Positions 41,369 to 55,600 of a stretch of DNA of 64,000 nt are shown piece by piece (the stretch's first letter is position 1; every line of letters begins with the position of its first letter). The DNA is taken from the NCBI GenBank assembly GCA_964057225.1, contig OZ059898.1:18205267-18269266 (forward strand), read 5' to 3'. The stretch is from Auanema rhodensis. Taxonomy: Eukaryota > Nematoda > Chromadorea > Rhabditida > Rhabditidae. Under the pieces are notes generated by a model. The model made no database searches. It was not told the DNA's origin and worked only from the letters and a program-made list of their open reading frames with translations. Position numbers and translations under genes: made by a program.

Positions 41369-44300
41369 GCACCGAGATATCAACTGATATAAGTTCACAC
41401 TTATATCCTCGATTTTCACCCTGAAGAATTAATTTTTTCGTTGAAAAACATTTTCCATCGTGTTTGCCTTGAAAAAAGGAATCTAAAAACATCTACTTTT
41501 TGCTAAATTATTTTGAAATTTTTCGAAAAAATTTTTGTCAAAATGTTTTTGGAAGCAATGTTGAGTGTACATGGAAACTCAACATACACTAATGCATCAT
41601 TTTTCAAACGATCATAACTAATTTTTGTATTAAGCGTTTCTCAATGTAGTATAGTGCATTCGATGCGGATTTTTAAGCTGCGTCGATCTGTGTTATCAGA
41701 TTTGCGCTAGCTTAAAAATGCACCGAGATATCAACTGATATAAGTTCACACTTATATCCTCGATTTTCACCCTGAAGAATTAATTTTTTCGTTGAATAAC
41801 ATTGTCCATCGTCTTTGCCTTGAAAAAAGGAATCTAAAAACATCTACTTTTTGCTAAATTATTTTGAAATTTTTTGAAAAAATTTTTGTCAAAATGTTTT
41901 TGGAAGCAATGTTGAGTGTACATGGAAACTCAACATACACTAATGCATCATTTTTCAAACGATCATAACTAATTTTTGTATTAAGCGTTTCTCAAAGTAG
42001 TATAGTGCATTCGATGCGGATTTTTAAGCTGCGTCGATCTGTGTTATCAGATTTGCGCTAGCTTAAAAATGCACCGAGATATCAACTGATATAAGTTCAC
42101 ACTTATATCCTCGATTTTCACCCTGAAGAATTAATTTTTTTGTTGAATAACATTGTCCATCGTCTTTGCCTTGAAAAAAGGAATCTAAAAACATCTACTT
42201 TTTGCTGAATTATTTTGAAATTTTTTGAAAAAATTTTTGTCAAAATGTTTTTGGAAGCAATGTTGAGTGTACATGGAAACTCAACATACACTAATGCATC
42301 ATTTTTCAAACGATCATAACTAATTTTTGTATAAAGCGTTTTTCAATGTAGTATAGTGCATTCGATGCGGATTTTTAAGCTGCGTCGATCTGTGTTATCA
42401 GATTTGCGCTAGCTTAAAAATGCACCGAGATATCAACTGATATAAGTTCACACTTATATCCTCGATTTTCACCCTGAAGAATTAATTTTTTCGTTGAATA
42501 ACATTGTCCATCGTCTTTGCCTTGAAAAAAGGAATCTAAAAACATCTTCTTTTTGCTAAATTATTTTGAAATTTTTTGAAAAAATTTTTGTCAAAATGTT
42601 TTTGGAAGCAATGTTGAGTGTACATGGAAACTCAACATACACTAATGCATCATTTTTCAAACGATCATAACTAATTTTTGTATAAAGCGTTTCTCAATGT
42701 AGTATAGTGCATTCGATGCGGATTTTTAAGCTGCGTCGATCTGTGTTATCAGATTTGCGCTAGCTTAAAAATGCACCGAGATATCAACTGATATAAGTTC
42801 ACACTTATTTCCTCGATTTTCACCCTGAAGAATTAATTTTTTCGTTGAATAACATTGTCCATCGTCTTTGCCTTGAAAAAAGGAATCTAAAAACATCTAC
42901 TTTTTGCTAAATTATTTTGAAATTTTTTGAAAAAATTTTTGTCAAAATGTTTTTGGAAGCAATGTTGAGTGTACATGGAAACTCAACATACACTAATGCA
43001 TCATTTTTCAAACGATCATAACTAATTTTTGTATTAAGCGTTTCTCAATGTAGTATAGTGCATTCGATGCGGATTTTTAAGCTGCGTCGATCTGTGTTAT
43101 CAGATTTGCGCTAGCTTAAAAATGCACCGAGATATCAACTGATATAAGTTCACACTTATATCCTCGATTTTCACCCTGAAGAATTAATTTTTTCGTTGAA
43201 TAACATTGTCCATCGTCTTTGCCTTGAGAAAAGGAATCTAAAAACATCTACTTTTTGCTAAATTATTTTGAAATTTTTTGAAAAAATTTTTGTCAAAATG
43301 TTTTTGGAAGCAATGTTGAGTGTACATGGAAACTCAACATACACTAATGCATCATTTTTCAAACGATCATAACTAATTTTTGTATTAAGCGTTTCTCAAA
43401 GTAGTATAGTGCATTCGATGCGGATTTTTAAGCTGCGTCGATCTGTGTTATCAGATTTGCGCTAGCTTAAAAATGCACCGAGATATCAACTGATATAAGT
43501 TCACACTTATATCCTCGATTTTCACCCTGAAGAATTAATTTTTTTGTTGAATAACATTGTCCATCGTCTTTGCCTTGAAAAAAGGAATCTAAAAACATCT
43601 ACTTTTTGCTAAATTATTTTGAAATTTTTTGAAAAAATTTTTGTCAAAATGTTTTTGGAAGCAATGTTGAGTGTACATGGAAACTCAACATACACTAATG
43701 CATCATTTTTCAAACGATCATAACTAATTTTTGTATTAAGCGTTTCTCAATGTAGTATAGTGCATTCGATGCGGATTTTTAAGCTGCGTCGATCTGTGTT
43801 ATCAGATTTGCGCTAGCTTAAAAATGCACCGAGATATCAACTGATATAAGTTCACACTTATATCCTCGATTTTCACCCTGAAGAATTAGTTTTTTTGTTG
43901 AATAACATTGTCCATCTTCTTTGCCTTGAAAAAAGGAATCTAAAAACATCTTCTTTTTGCTAAATTATTCTGAAATTTTTTGAAAAAATTTTTGTCAAAA
44001 TGTTTTTGGAAGCAATGTTGAGTGTACATGGAAACTCAACATACACTAATGCATCATTTTTCAAACGATCATAACTAATTTTTGTATTAAGCGTTTCTCA
44101 ATGTAGTATAGTGCATTCGATGCGGATTTTTAAGCTGCGTCGATCTGTGTTATCAGATTTGCGCTAGCTTAAAAATGCACCGAGATATCAACTGATATAA
44201 GTTCACACTTATATCCTCGATTTTCACCCTGAAGAATTAATTTTTTCGTTGAATAACATTGTCCATCGTCTTTGCCTTGAAAAAAGGAATCTAAAAACAT

Positions 44301-45229
44301 CTACTTTTTGCTAAATTATTTTGAAATTTTTTGAAAAAATTTTTGTCAAAATGTTTTTGGAAGCAATGTTGAGTGTACATGGAAACTCAACATACACTAA
44401 TGCATCATTTTTCAAACGATCATAACTAATTTTTGTATAAAGCGTTTCTCAAAGTAGTATAGTGCATTCGATGCGGATTTTTAAGCTGCGTCGATCTGTG
44501 TTATCAGATTTGCGCTAGCTTAAAAATGCACCGAGATATCAACTGATATAAGTTCACACTTATATCCTCGATTTTCACCCTGAAGAATTAATTTTTTCGT
44601 TGAATAACATTGTCCATCTTCTTTGCCTTGAAAAAAGGAATCTAAAAACATCTTCTTTTTGCTAAATTATTTTGAAATTTTTTGAAAAAATTTTTGTCAA
44701 AATGTTTTTGGAAGCAATGTTGAGTGTACATGGAAACTCAACATACACTAATGCATCATTTTTCAAACGATCATAACTAATTTTTGTATAAAGCGTTTCT
44801 CAATGTAGTATAGTGCATTCGATGCGGATTTTTAAGCTGCGTCGATCTGTGTTATCAGATTTGCGCTAGCTTAAAAATGCACCGAGATATCAACTGATAT
44901 AAGTTCACACTTATTTCCTCGATTTTCACCCTGAAGAATTAATTTTTTCGTTGAATAACATTGTCCATCGTCTTTGCCTTGAAAAAAGGAATCTAAAAAC
45001 ATCTACTTTTTGCTAAATTATTTTGAAATTTTTTGAAAAAATTTTTGTCAAAATGTTTTTGGAAGCAATGTTGAGTGTACATGGAAACTCAACATACACT
45101 AATGCATCATTTTTCAAACGATCATAACTAATTTTTGTATTAAGCGTTTCTCAATGTAGTATAGTGCATTCGATGCGGATTTTTAAGCTGCGTCGATCTG
45201 TGTTATCAGATTTGCGCTAGCTTAAAAAT
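41369..45229. repeat. Eleven irregular monomers
   Basis: Units: 41369 A, 41720 D, 42071 E (T272 and private G137), 42422 (A37, cttc), 42773 B, 43124 D ('ttgagaaaagg'), 43475 (T71, T263), 43826 (cttc, 'catcttcttt', 'attagttttt', 'ttattctg'), 44177 (A263 with A277), 44528 (cttc, 'catcttcttt') and 44879 B. The marker 'catcttcttt' at 43826 and 44528 gives a 702-bp local repeat. G137 at base 42207 removes a minus-strand TAG and opens a short spurious frame. Confidence 0.75.
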
Positions 45230-48200
45230 GCACCGAGACATCAACTGATATAAGTTCACACTTATATCCTCGATTTTCACCCTGAAGAAATAATTTTTTC
45301 GTTGAATAACATTGTCCATCGTCTTTGCCTTGAAAAAAGGAATCTAAAAACATCTACTTTTTGCTAAATTATTTTGAAATTTTTCGAAAAAATTTTTGTC
45401 AAAATGTTTTTGGAAGCAATGTTGAGTGTACATGGAAACTCAACATACACTAATGCATTATTTTTCAAACGATCATAACTAATTTTTGTATTAAGCGTTT
45501 CTCAATGTAGTATATTGCATTCGATGCGGATTTTTAAGCTGCGTCGATCTGTGTTATCAGATTTGCGCTAGCTTAAAAATGCACCAAGATATCAACTGAT
45601 ATAAGTTCACACTTATATCCTCGATTTTCACCCTGAAGAATTAATTTTTTCGTTGAAAAACATTTTCCATCGTGTTTGCCTTGAAAAAGGGAATCTAAAA
45701 ACATCTACTTTTTGCTAAATTATTTTGAAATTTTTCGAAAAAATTTTTGTCAAAATGTTTTTGGAAGCAATGTTGAGTGTACATGGAAACTCAACATACA
45801 CTAATGCATCATTTTTCAAACGATCATAACTAATTTTTGTATAAAGCGTTTCTCAATGTAGTATAGTGCATTCGATGCGGATTTTTAAGCTGCGTCGATC
45901 TGTGTTATCAGATTTGCGCTAGCTTAAAAATGCACCGAGATATCAACTGATATAAGTTCACACTTATTTCCTCGATTTTCACCCTGAAGAATTAATTTTT
46001 TCGTTGAATAACATTGTCCATCGTCTTTGCCTTGAAAAAAGGAATCTAAAAACATCTTCTTTTTGCTAAATTATTTTGAAATTTTTTGAAAAAATTTTTG
46101 TCAAAATGTTTTTGGAAGCAATGTTGAGTGTACATGGAAACTCAACATACACTAATGCATCATTTTTCAAACGATCATAACTAATTTTTGTATAAAGCGT
46201 TTCTCAATGTAGTATAGTGCATTCGATGCGGATTTTTAAGCTGCGTCGATCTGTGTTATCAGATTTGCGCTAGCTTAAAAATGCACCGAGATATCAACTG
46301 ATATAAGTTCACACTTATTTCCTCGATTTTCACCCTGAAGAATTAATTTTTTCGTTGAATAACATTGTCCATCGTCTTTGCCTTGAAAAAAGGAATCTAA
46401 AAACATCTACTTTTTGCTAAATTATTTTGAAATTTTTTGAAAAAATTTTTGTCAAAATGTTTTTGGAAGCAATGTTGAGTGTACATGGAAACTCAACATA
46501 CACTAATGCATCATTTTTCAAACGATCATAACTAATTTTTGTATAAAGCGTTTCTCAATGTAGTATAGTGCATTCGATGCGGATTTTTAAGCTGCGTCGA
46601 TCTGTGTTATCAGATTTGCGCTAGCTTAAAAATGCACCGAGATATCAACTGATATAAGTTCACACTTATTTCCTCGATTTTCACCCTGAAGAATTAATTT
46701 TTTCGTTGAATAACATTGTCCATCGTCTTTGCCTTGAAAAAAGGAATCTAAAAACATCTACTTTTTGCTAAATTATTTTGAAATTTTTTGAAAAAATTTT
46801 TGTCAAAATGTTTTTGGAAGCAATGTTGAGTGTACATGGAAACTCAACATACACTAATGCATCATTTTTCAAACGATCATAACTAATTTTTGTATAAAGC
46901 GTTTCTCAATGTAGTATAGTGCATTCGATGCGGATTTTTAAGCTGCGTCGATCTGTGTTATCAGATTTGCGCTAGCTTAAAAATGCACCGAGATATCAAC
47001 TGATATAAGTTCACACTTATTTCCTCGATTTTCACCCTGAAGAATTAATTTTTTCGTTGAATAACATTGTCCATCGTCTTTGCCTTGAAAAAAGGAATCT
47101 AAAAACATCTACTTTTTGCTAAATTATTTTGAAATTTTTTGAAAAAATTTTTGTCAAAATGTTTTTGGAAGCAATGTTGAGTGTACATGGAAACTCAACA
47201 TACACTAATGCATCATTTTTCAAACGATCATAACTAATTTTTGTATTAAGCGTTTCTCAATGTAGTATAGTGCATTCGATGCGGATTTTTAAGCTGCGTC
47301 GATCTGTGTTATCAGATTTGCGCTAGCTTAAAAATGCACCGAGACATCAACTGATATAAGTTCACACTTATATCCTCGATTTTCACCCTGAAGAAATAAT
47401 TTTTTCGTTGAATAACATTGTCCATCATCTTTGCCTTGAAAAAAGGAATCTAAAAACATCTACTTTTTGCTAAATTATTTTGAAATTTTTCGAAAAAATT
47501 TTTGTCAAAATGTTTTTGGAAGCAATGTTGAGTGTACATGGAAACTCAACATACACTAATGCATTATTTTTCAAACGATCATAACTAATTTTTGTATTAA
47601 GCGTTTTTCAATGTAGTATAGTGCATTCGATGCGGATTTTTAAGCTGCGTCGATCTGTGTTATCAGATTTGCGCTAGCTTAAAAATGCACCGAGATATCA
47701 ACTGATATAAGTTCACACTTATTTCCTCGATTTTCACCCTGAAGAATTAATTTTTTCGTTGAATAACATTGTCCATCGTCTTTGCCTTGAAAAAAGGAAT
47801 CTAAAAACATCTTCTTTTTGCTAAATTATTTTGAAATTTTTTGAAAAAATTTTTGTCAAAATGTTTTTGGAAGCAATGTTGAGTGTACATGGAAACTCAA
47901 CATACACTAATGCATCATTTTTCAAACGATCATAACTAATTTTTGTATAAAGCGTTTCTCAATGTAGTATAGTGCATTCGATGCGGATTTTTAAGCTGCG
48001 TCGATCTGTGTTATCAGATTTGCGCTAGCTTAAAAATGCACCGAGACATCAACTGATATAAGTTCACACTTATATCCTCGATTTTCACCCTGAAGAATTA
48101 ATTTTTTCGTTGAAAAACATTTTCCATCGTCTTTGCCTTGAAAAAAGGAATCTAAAAACATCTTCTTTTTGCTAAATTATTTTGAAATTTTTTGAAAAAA

Positions 48201-48739
48201 TTTTTGTCAAAATGTTTTTGGAAGCAATGTTGAGTGTACATGGAAACTCAACATACACTAATGCATCATTTTTCAAACGATCATAACTAATTTTTGTATA
48301 AAGCGTTTCTCAATGTAGTATAGTGCATTCGATGCGGATTTTTAAGCTGCGTCGATCTGTGTTATCAGATTTGCGCTAGCTTAAAAATGCACCGAGACAT
48401 CAACTGATATAAGTTCACACTTATATCCTCGATTTTCACCCTGAAGAATTAATTTTTTCGTTGAAAAACATTTTCCATCGTCTTTGCCTTGAAAAAAGGA
48501 ATCTAAAAACATCTTCTTTTTGCTAAATTATTTTGAAATTTTTTGAAAAAATTTTTGTCAAAATGTTTTTGGAAGCAATGTTGAGTGTACATGGAAACTC
48601 AACATACACTAATGCATCATTTTTCAAACGATCATAACTAATTTTTGTATAAAGCGTTTCTCAATGTAGTATAGTGCATTCGATGCGGATTTTTAAGCTG
48701 CGTCGATCTGTGTTATCAGATTTGCGCTAGCTTAAAAAT
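45230..48739. repeat. First H and I monomers, ten units
   Basis: Units: 45230 H ('gagacatc', 'gaaataat', C156, T230, 'tatattgc'), 45581 A-like ('caccaagat', A263), 45932 cttc, 46283 and 46634 (T37, A263), 46985 B, 47336 H (adds A92 'catcatcttt', T272), 47687 cttc, then 48038 and 48389, two I units that read the same. I combines C10 from H, A78 and T85 from A, and C94, T127, T156 and A263 from cttc, so it is a mosaic of three classes. C10 destroys the EcoRV site in H and I. Confidence 0.8.
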
Positions 48740-51700
48740 GCACCGAGATATCAACTGATATAAGTTCACACTTATTTCCTCGATTTTCACCCTGAAGAAT
48801 TAATTTTTTCGTTGAATAACATTGTCCATCGTCTTTGCCTTGAAAAAAGGAATCTAAAAACATCTACTTTTTGCTAAATTATTTTGAAATTTTTTGAAAA
48901 AATTTTTGTCAAAATGTTTTTGGAAGCAATGTTGAGTGTACATGGAAACTCAACATACACTAATGCATCATTTTTCAAACGATCATAACTAATTTTTGTA
49001 TAAAGCGTTTCTCAATGTAGTATAGTGCATTCGATGCGGATTTTTAAGTTGCGTCGATCTGTGTTATCAGATTTGCGCTAGCTTAAAAATGCACCGAGAT
49101 ATCAACTGATATAAGTTCACACTTATTTCCTCGATTTTCACCCTGAAGAATTAATTTTTTCGTTGAATAACATTGTCCATCGTCTTTGCCTTGAAAAAAG
49201 GAATCTAAAAACATCTACTTTTTGCTAAATTATTTTGAAATTTTTTGAAAAAATTTTTGTCAAAATGTTTTTGGAAGCAATGTTGAGTGTACATGGAAAC
49301 TCAACATACACTAATGCATCATTTTTCAAACGATCATAACTAATTTTTGTATTAAGCGTTTCTCAGTGTAGTATAGTGCATTCGATGCGGATTTTTAAGC
49401 TGCGTCGATCTGTGTTATCAGATTTGCGCTAGCTTAAAAATGCACCGAGACATCAACTGATATAAGTTCACACTTATATCCTCGATTTTCACCCTGAAGA
49501 AATAATTTTTTCGTTGAATAACATTGTCCATCATCTTTGCCTTGAAAAAAGGAATCTAAAAACATCTACTTTTTGCTAAATTATTTTGAAATTTTTCGAA
49601 AAAATTTTTGTCAAAATGTTTTTGGAAGCAATGTTGAGTGTACATGGAAACTCAACATACACTAATGCATTATTTTTCAAACGATCATAACTAATTTTTG
49701 TATTAAGCGTTTTTCAATGTAGTATAGTGCATTCGATGCGGATTTTTAAGCTGCGTCGATCTGTGTTATCAGATTTGCGCTAGCTTAAAAATGCACCGAG
49801 ATATCAACTGATATAAGTTCACACTTATATCCTCGATTTTCACCCTGAAGAATTAATTTTTTCGTTGAAAAACATTTTCCATCGTGTTTGCCTTGAAAAA
49901 AGGAATCTAAAAACATCTACTTTTTGCTAAATTATTTTGAAATTTTTCGAAAAAATTTTTGTCAAAATGTTTTTGGAAGCAATGTTGAGTGTACATGGAA
50001 ACTCAACATACACTAATGCATCATTTTTCAAACGATCATAACTAATTTTTGTATTAAGCGTTTCTCAATGTAGTATAGTGCATTCGATGCGGATTTTTAA
50101 GCTGCGTCGATCTGTGTTATCAGATTTGCGCTAGCTTAAAAATGCACCGAGATATCAACTGATATAAGTTCACACTTATTTCCTCGATTTTCACCCTGAA
50201 GAATTAATTTTTTCGTTGAATAACATTGTCCATCGTCTTTGCCTTGAAAAAAGGAATCTAAAAACATCTACTTTTTGCTAAATTATTTTGAAATTTTTTG
50301 AAAAAATTTTTGTCAAAATGTTTTTGGAAGCAATGTTGAGTGTACATGGAAACTCAACATACACTAATGCATCATTTTTCAAACGATCATAACTAATTTT
50401 TGTATAAAGCGTTTCTCAATGTAGTATAGTGCATTCGATGCGGATTTTTAAGCTGCGTCGATCTGTGTTATCAGATTTGCGCTAGCTTAAAAATGCACCG
50501 AGACATCAACTGATATAAGTTCACACTTATATCCTCGATTTTCACCCTGAAGAAATAATTTTTTCGTTGAATAACATTGTCCATCATCTTTGCCTTGAAA
50601 AAAGGAATCTAAAAACATCTACTTTTTGCTAAATTATTTTGAAATTTTTCGAAAAAATTTTTGTCAAAATGTTTTTGGAAGCAATGTTGAGTGTACATGG
50701 AAACTCAACATACACTAATGCATTATTTTTCAAACGATCATAACTAATTTTTGTATTAAGCGTTTTTCAATGTAGTATAGTGCATTCGATGCGGATTTTT
50801 AAGCTGCGTCGATCTGTGTTATCAGATTTGCGCTAGCTTAAAAATGCACCGAGATATCAACTGATATAAGTTCACACTTATATCCTCGATTTTCACCCTG
50901 AAGAATTAATTTTTTCGTTGAAAAACATTTTCCATCGTGTTTGCCTTGAAAAAAGGAATCTAAAAACATCTACTTTTTGCTAAATTATTTTGAAATTTTT
51001 CGAAAAAATTTTTGTCAAAATGTTTTTGGAAGCAATGTTGAGTGTACATGGAAACTCAACATACACTAATGCATCATTTTTCAAACGATCATAACTAATT
51101 TTTGTATTAAGCGTTTCTCAATGTAGTATAGTGCATTCGATGCGGATTTTTAAGCTGCGTCGATCTGTGTTATCAGATTTGCGCTAGCTTGAAAATGCAC
51201 CGAGATATCAACTGATATAAGTTCACACTTATATCCTCGATTTTCACCCTGAAGAATTAATTTTTTCGTTGAATAACATTGTCCATCGTCTTTGCCTTGA
51301 AAAAAGGAATCTAAAAACATCTACTTTTTGCTAAATTATTTTGAAATTTTTTGAAAAAATTTTTGTCAAAATGTTTTTGGAAGCAATGTTGAGTGTACAT
51401 GGAAACTCAACATACACTAATGCATCATTTTTCAAACGATCATAACTAATTTTTGTATTAAGCGTTTCTCAATGTAGTATATTGCATTTGATGCGGATTT
51501 TTAAGCTGCGTCGATCTGTGTTATCAGATTTGCGCTAGCTTAAAAATGCACCGAGATATCAACTGATATAAGTTCACACTTATATCCTCGATTTTCACCC
51601 TGAAGAATTAATTTTTTCGTTGAAAAACATTTTCCATCGTGTTTGCCTTAAAAAAAGGAATCTAAAAACATCTACTTTTTGCTAAATTATTTTGAAATTT

Positions 51701-51898
51701 TTCGAAAAAATTTTTGTCAAAATGTTTTTGGAAGCAATGTTGAGTGTACATGGAAACTCAACATACACTAATGCATCATTTTTCAAACGATCATAACTAA
51801 TTTTTGTATAAAGCGTTTCTCAATGTAGTATAGTGCATTCGATGCGGATTTTTAAGCTGCGTCGATCTGTGTTATCAGATTTGCGCTAGCTTAAAAAT
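48740..51898. repeat. Segmental duplication, left copy (nine monomers)
   Basis: Order: 48740 (T310 'aagttgcg'), 49091 ('ctcagtg'), 49442 H, 49793 A, 50144 (T37, A263), 50495 H, 50846 A (G346), 51197 T-class ('tatattgc', 'catttg') and 51548 Ak ('ccttaaaa'). The same markers return in the same order at 52601-56110. The first five units match at a shift of 3861 bp (11 monomers) and the last four at 4212 bp (12 monomers). Both copies are preceded by an I unit. Confidence 0.88.
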
Positions 51899-52600
51899 GC
51901 ACCGAGACATCAACTGATATAAGTTCACACTTATATCCTCGATTTTCACCCTGAAGAATTAATTTTTTCGTTGAAAAACATTTTCCATCGTCTTTGCCTT
52001 GAAAGAAGGAATCTAAAAACATCTTCTTTTTGCTAAATTATTTTGAAATTTTTTGAAAAAATTTTTGTCAAAATGTTTTTGGAAGCAATGTTGAGTGTAC
52101 ATGGAAACTCAACATACACTAATGCATCATTTTTCAAACGATCATAACTAATTTTTGTATAAAGCGTTTCTCAATGTAGTATAGTGCATTCGATGCGGAT
52201 TTTTAAGCTGCGTCGATCTGTGTTATCAGATTTGCGCTAGCTTAAAAATGCACCGAGATATCAACTGATATAAGTTCACACTTATTTCCTCGATTTTCAC
52301 CCTGAAGAATTAATTTTTTCGTTGAATAACATTGTCCATCGTCTTTGCCTTGAAAAAAGGAATCTAAAAACATCTTCTTTTTGCTAAATTATTTTGAAAT
52401 TTTTTGAAAAAATTTTTGTCAAAATGTTTTTGGAAGCAATGTTGAGTGTACATGGAAACTCAACATACACTAATGCATCATTTTTCAAACGATCATAACT
52501 AATTTTTGTATAAAGCGTTTCTCAATGTAGTATAGTGCATTCGATGCGGATTTTTAAGCTGCGTCGATCTGTGTTATCAGATTTGCGCTAGCTTAAAAAT
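51899..52600. repeat. I and cttc monomers between the duplicated blocks
   Basis: The I unit at 51899 has C10, A78, T85, C94 and T127 plus the private 'gaaagaagg'. It corresponds to the I unit at 48389 that precedes the left copy. The cttc unit at 52250 (T37, T127, A263) has no counterpart there. Confidence 0.82.
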
Positions 52601-55600
52601 GCACCGAGATATCAACTGATATAAGTTCACACTTATTTCCTCGATTTTCACCCTGAAGAATTAATTTTTTCGTTGAATAACATTGTCCATCGTCTTTGCC
52701 TTGAAAAAAGGAATCTAAAAACATCTACTTTTTGCTAAATTATTTTGAAATTTTTTGAAAAAATTTTTGTCAAAATGTTTTTGGAAGCAATGTTGAGTGT
52801 ACATGGAAACTCAACATACACTAATGCATCATTTTTCAAACGATCATAACTAATTTTTGTATAAAGCGTTTCTCAATGTAGTATAGTGCATTCGATGCGG
52901 ATTTTTAAGTTGCGTCGATCTGTGTTATCAGATTTGCGCTAGCTTAAAAATGCACCGAGATATCAACTGATATAAGTTCACACTTATTTCCTCGATTTTC
53001 ACCCTGAAGAATTAATTTTTTCGTTGAATAACATTGTCCATCGTCTTTGCCTTGAAAAAAGGAATCTAAAAACATCTACTTTTTGCTAAATTATTTTGAA
53101 ATTTTTTGAAAAAATTTTTGTCAAAATGTTTTTGGAAGCAATGTTGAGTGTACATGGAAACTCAACATACACTAATGCATCATTTTTCAAACGATCATAA
53201 CTAATTTTTGTATTAAGCGTTTCTCAGTGTAGTATAGTGCATTCGATGCGGATTTTTAAGCTGCGTCGATCTGTGTTATCAGATTTGCGCTAGCTTAAAA
53301 ATGCACCGAGACATCAACTGATATAAGTTCACACTTATATCCTCGATTTTCACCCTGAAGAAATAATTTTTTCGTTGAATAACATTGTCCATCATCTTTG
53401 CCTTGAAGAAAGGAATCTAAAAACATCTACTTTTTGCTAAATTATTTTGAAATTTTTCGAAAAAATTTTTGTCAAAATGTTTTTGGAAGCAATGTTGAGT
53501 GTACATGGAAACTCAACATACACTAATGCATTATTTTTCAAACGATCATAACTAATTTTTGTATTAAGCGTTTTTCAATGTAGTATAGTGCATTCGATGC
53601 GGATTTTTAAGCTGCGTCGATCTGTGTTATCAGATTTGCGCTAGCTTAAAAATGCACCGAGATATCAACTGATATAAGTTCACACTTATATCCTCGATTT
53701 TCACCCTGAAGAATTAATTTTTTCGTTGAAAAACATTTTCCATCGTGTTTGCCTTGAAAAAAGGAATCTAAAAACATCTACTTTTTGCTAAATTATTTTG
53801 AAATTTTTCGAAAAAATTTTTGTCAAAATGTTTTTGGAAGCAATGTTGAGTGTACATGGAAACTCAACATACACTAATGCATCATTTTTCAAACGATCAT
53901 AACTAATTTTTGTATTAAGCGTTTCTCAATGTAGTATAGTGCATTCGATGCGGATTTTTAAGCTGCGTCGATCTGTGTTATCAGATTTGCGCTAGCTTAA
54001 AAATGCACCGAGATATCAACTGATATAAGTTCACACTTATTTCCTCGATTTTCACCCTGAAGAATTAATTTTTTCGTTGAATAACATTGTCCATCGTCTT
54101 TGCCTTGAAAAAAGGAATCTAAAAACATCTACTTTTTGCTAAATTATTTTGAAATTTTTTGAAAAAATTTTTGTCAAAATGTTTTTGGAAGCAATGTTGA
54201 GTGTACATGGAAACTCAACATACACTAATGCATCATTTTTCAAACGATCATAACTAATTTTTGTATAAAGCGTTTCTCAATGTAGTATAGTGCATTCGAT
54301 GCGGATTTTTAAGCTGCGTCGATCTGTGTTATCAGATTTGCGCTAGCTTAAAAATGCACCGAGATATCAACTGATATAAGTTCACACTTATTTCCTCGAT
54401 TTTCACCCTGAAGAATTAATTTTTTCGTTGAATAACATTGTCCATCGTCTTTGCCTTGAAAAAAGGAATCTAAAAACATCTACTTTTTGCTAAATTATTT
54501 TGAAATTTTTTGAAAAAATTTTTGTCAAAATGTTTTTGGAAGCAATGTTCAGTGTACATGGAAACTCAACATACACTAATGCATCATTTTTCAAACGATC
54601 ATAACTAATTTTTGTATTAAGCGTTTCTCAATGTAGTATAGTGCATTCGATGCGGATTTTTAAGCTGCGTCGATCTGTGTTATCAGATTTGCGCTAGCTT
54701 AAAAATGCACCGAGACATCAACTGATATAAGTTCACACTTATATCCTCGATTTTCACCCTGAAGAAATAATTTTTTCGTTGAATAACATTGTCCATCATC
54801 TTTGCCTTGAAAAAAGGAATCTAAAAACATCTACTTTTTGCTAAATTATTTTGAAATTTTTCGAAAAAATTTTTGTCAAAATGTTTTTGGAAGCAATGTT
54901 GAGTGTACATGGAAACTCAACATACACTAATGCATTATTTTTCAAACGATCATAACTAATTTTTGTATTAAGCGTTTTTCAATGTAGTATAGTGCATTCG
55001 ATGCGGATTTTTAAGCTGCGTCGATCTGTGTTATCAGATTTGCGCTAGCTTAAAAATGCACCGAGATATCAACTGATATAAGTTCACACTTATATCCTCG
55101 ATTTTCACCCTGAAGAATTAATTTTTTCGTTGAAAAACATTTTCCATCGTGTTTGCCTTGAAAAAAGGAATCTAAAAACATCTACTTTTTGCTAAATTAT
55201 TTTGAAATTTTTCGAAAAAATTTTTGTCAAAATGTTTTTGGAAGCAATGTTGAGTGTACATGGAAACTCAACATACACTAATGCATCATTTTTCAAACGA
55301 TCATAACTAATTTTTGTATTAAGCGTTTCTCAATGTAGTATAGTGCATTCGATGCGGATTTTTAAGCTGCGTCGATCTGTGTTATCAGATTTGCGCTAGC
55401 TTGAAAATGCACCGAGATATCAACTGATATAAGTTCACACTTATATCCTCGATTTTCACCCTGAAGAATTAATTTTTTCGTTGAATAACATTGTCCATCG
55501 TCTTTGCCTTGAAAAAAGGAATCTAAAAACATCTACTTTTTGCTAAATTATTTTGAAATTTTTTGAAAAAATTTTTGTCAAAATGTTTTTGGAAGCAATG

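Noticed and set aside
42118-42309. A 63-codon open frame on the minus strand
   Set aside because: It exists only because one private A-to-G change (base 42207, phase 137) removes a TAG found in the other copies of this monomer. It begins at TTG, not ATG, has no domain or codon signal, and lies in ordinary satellite. It is chance.
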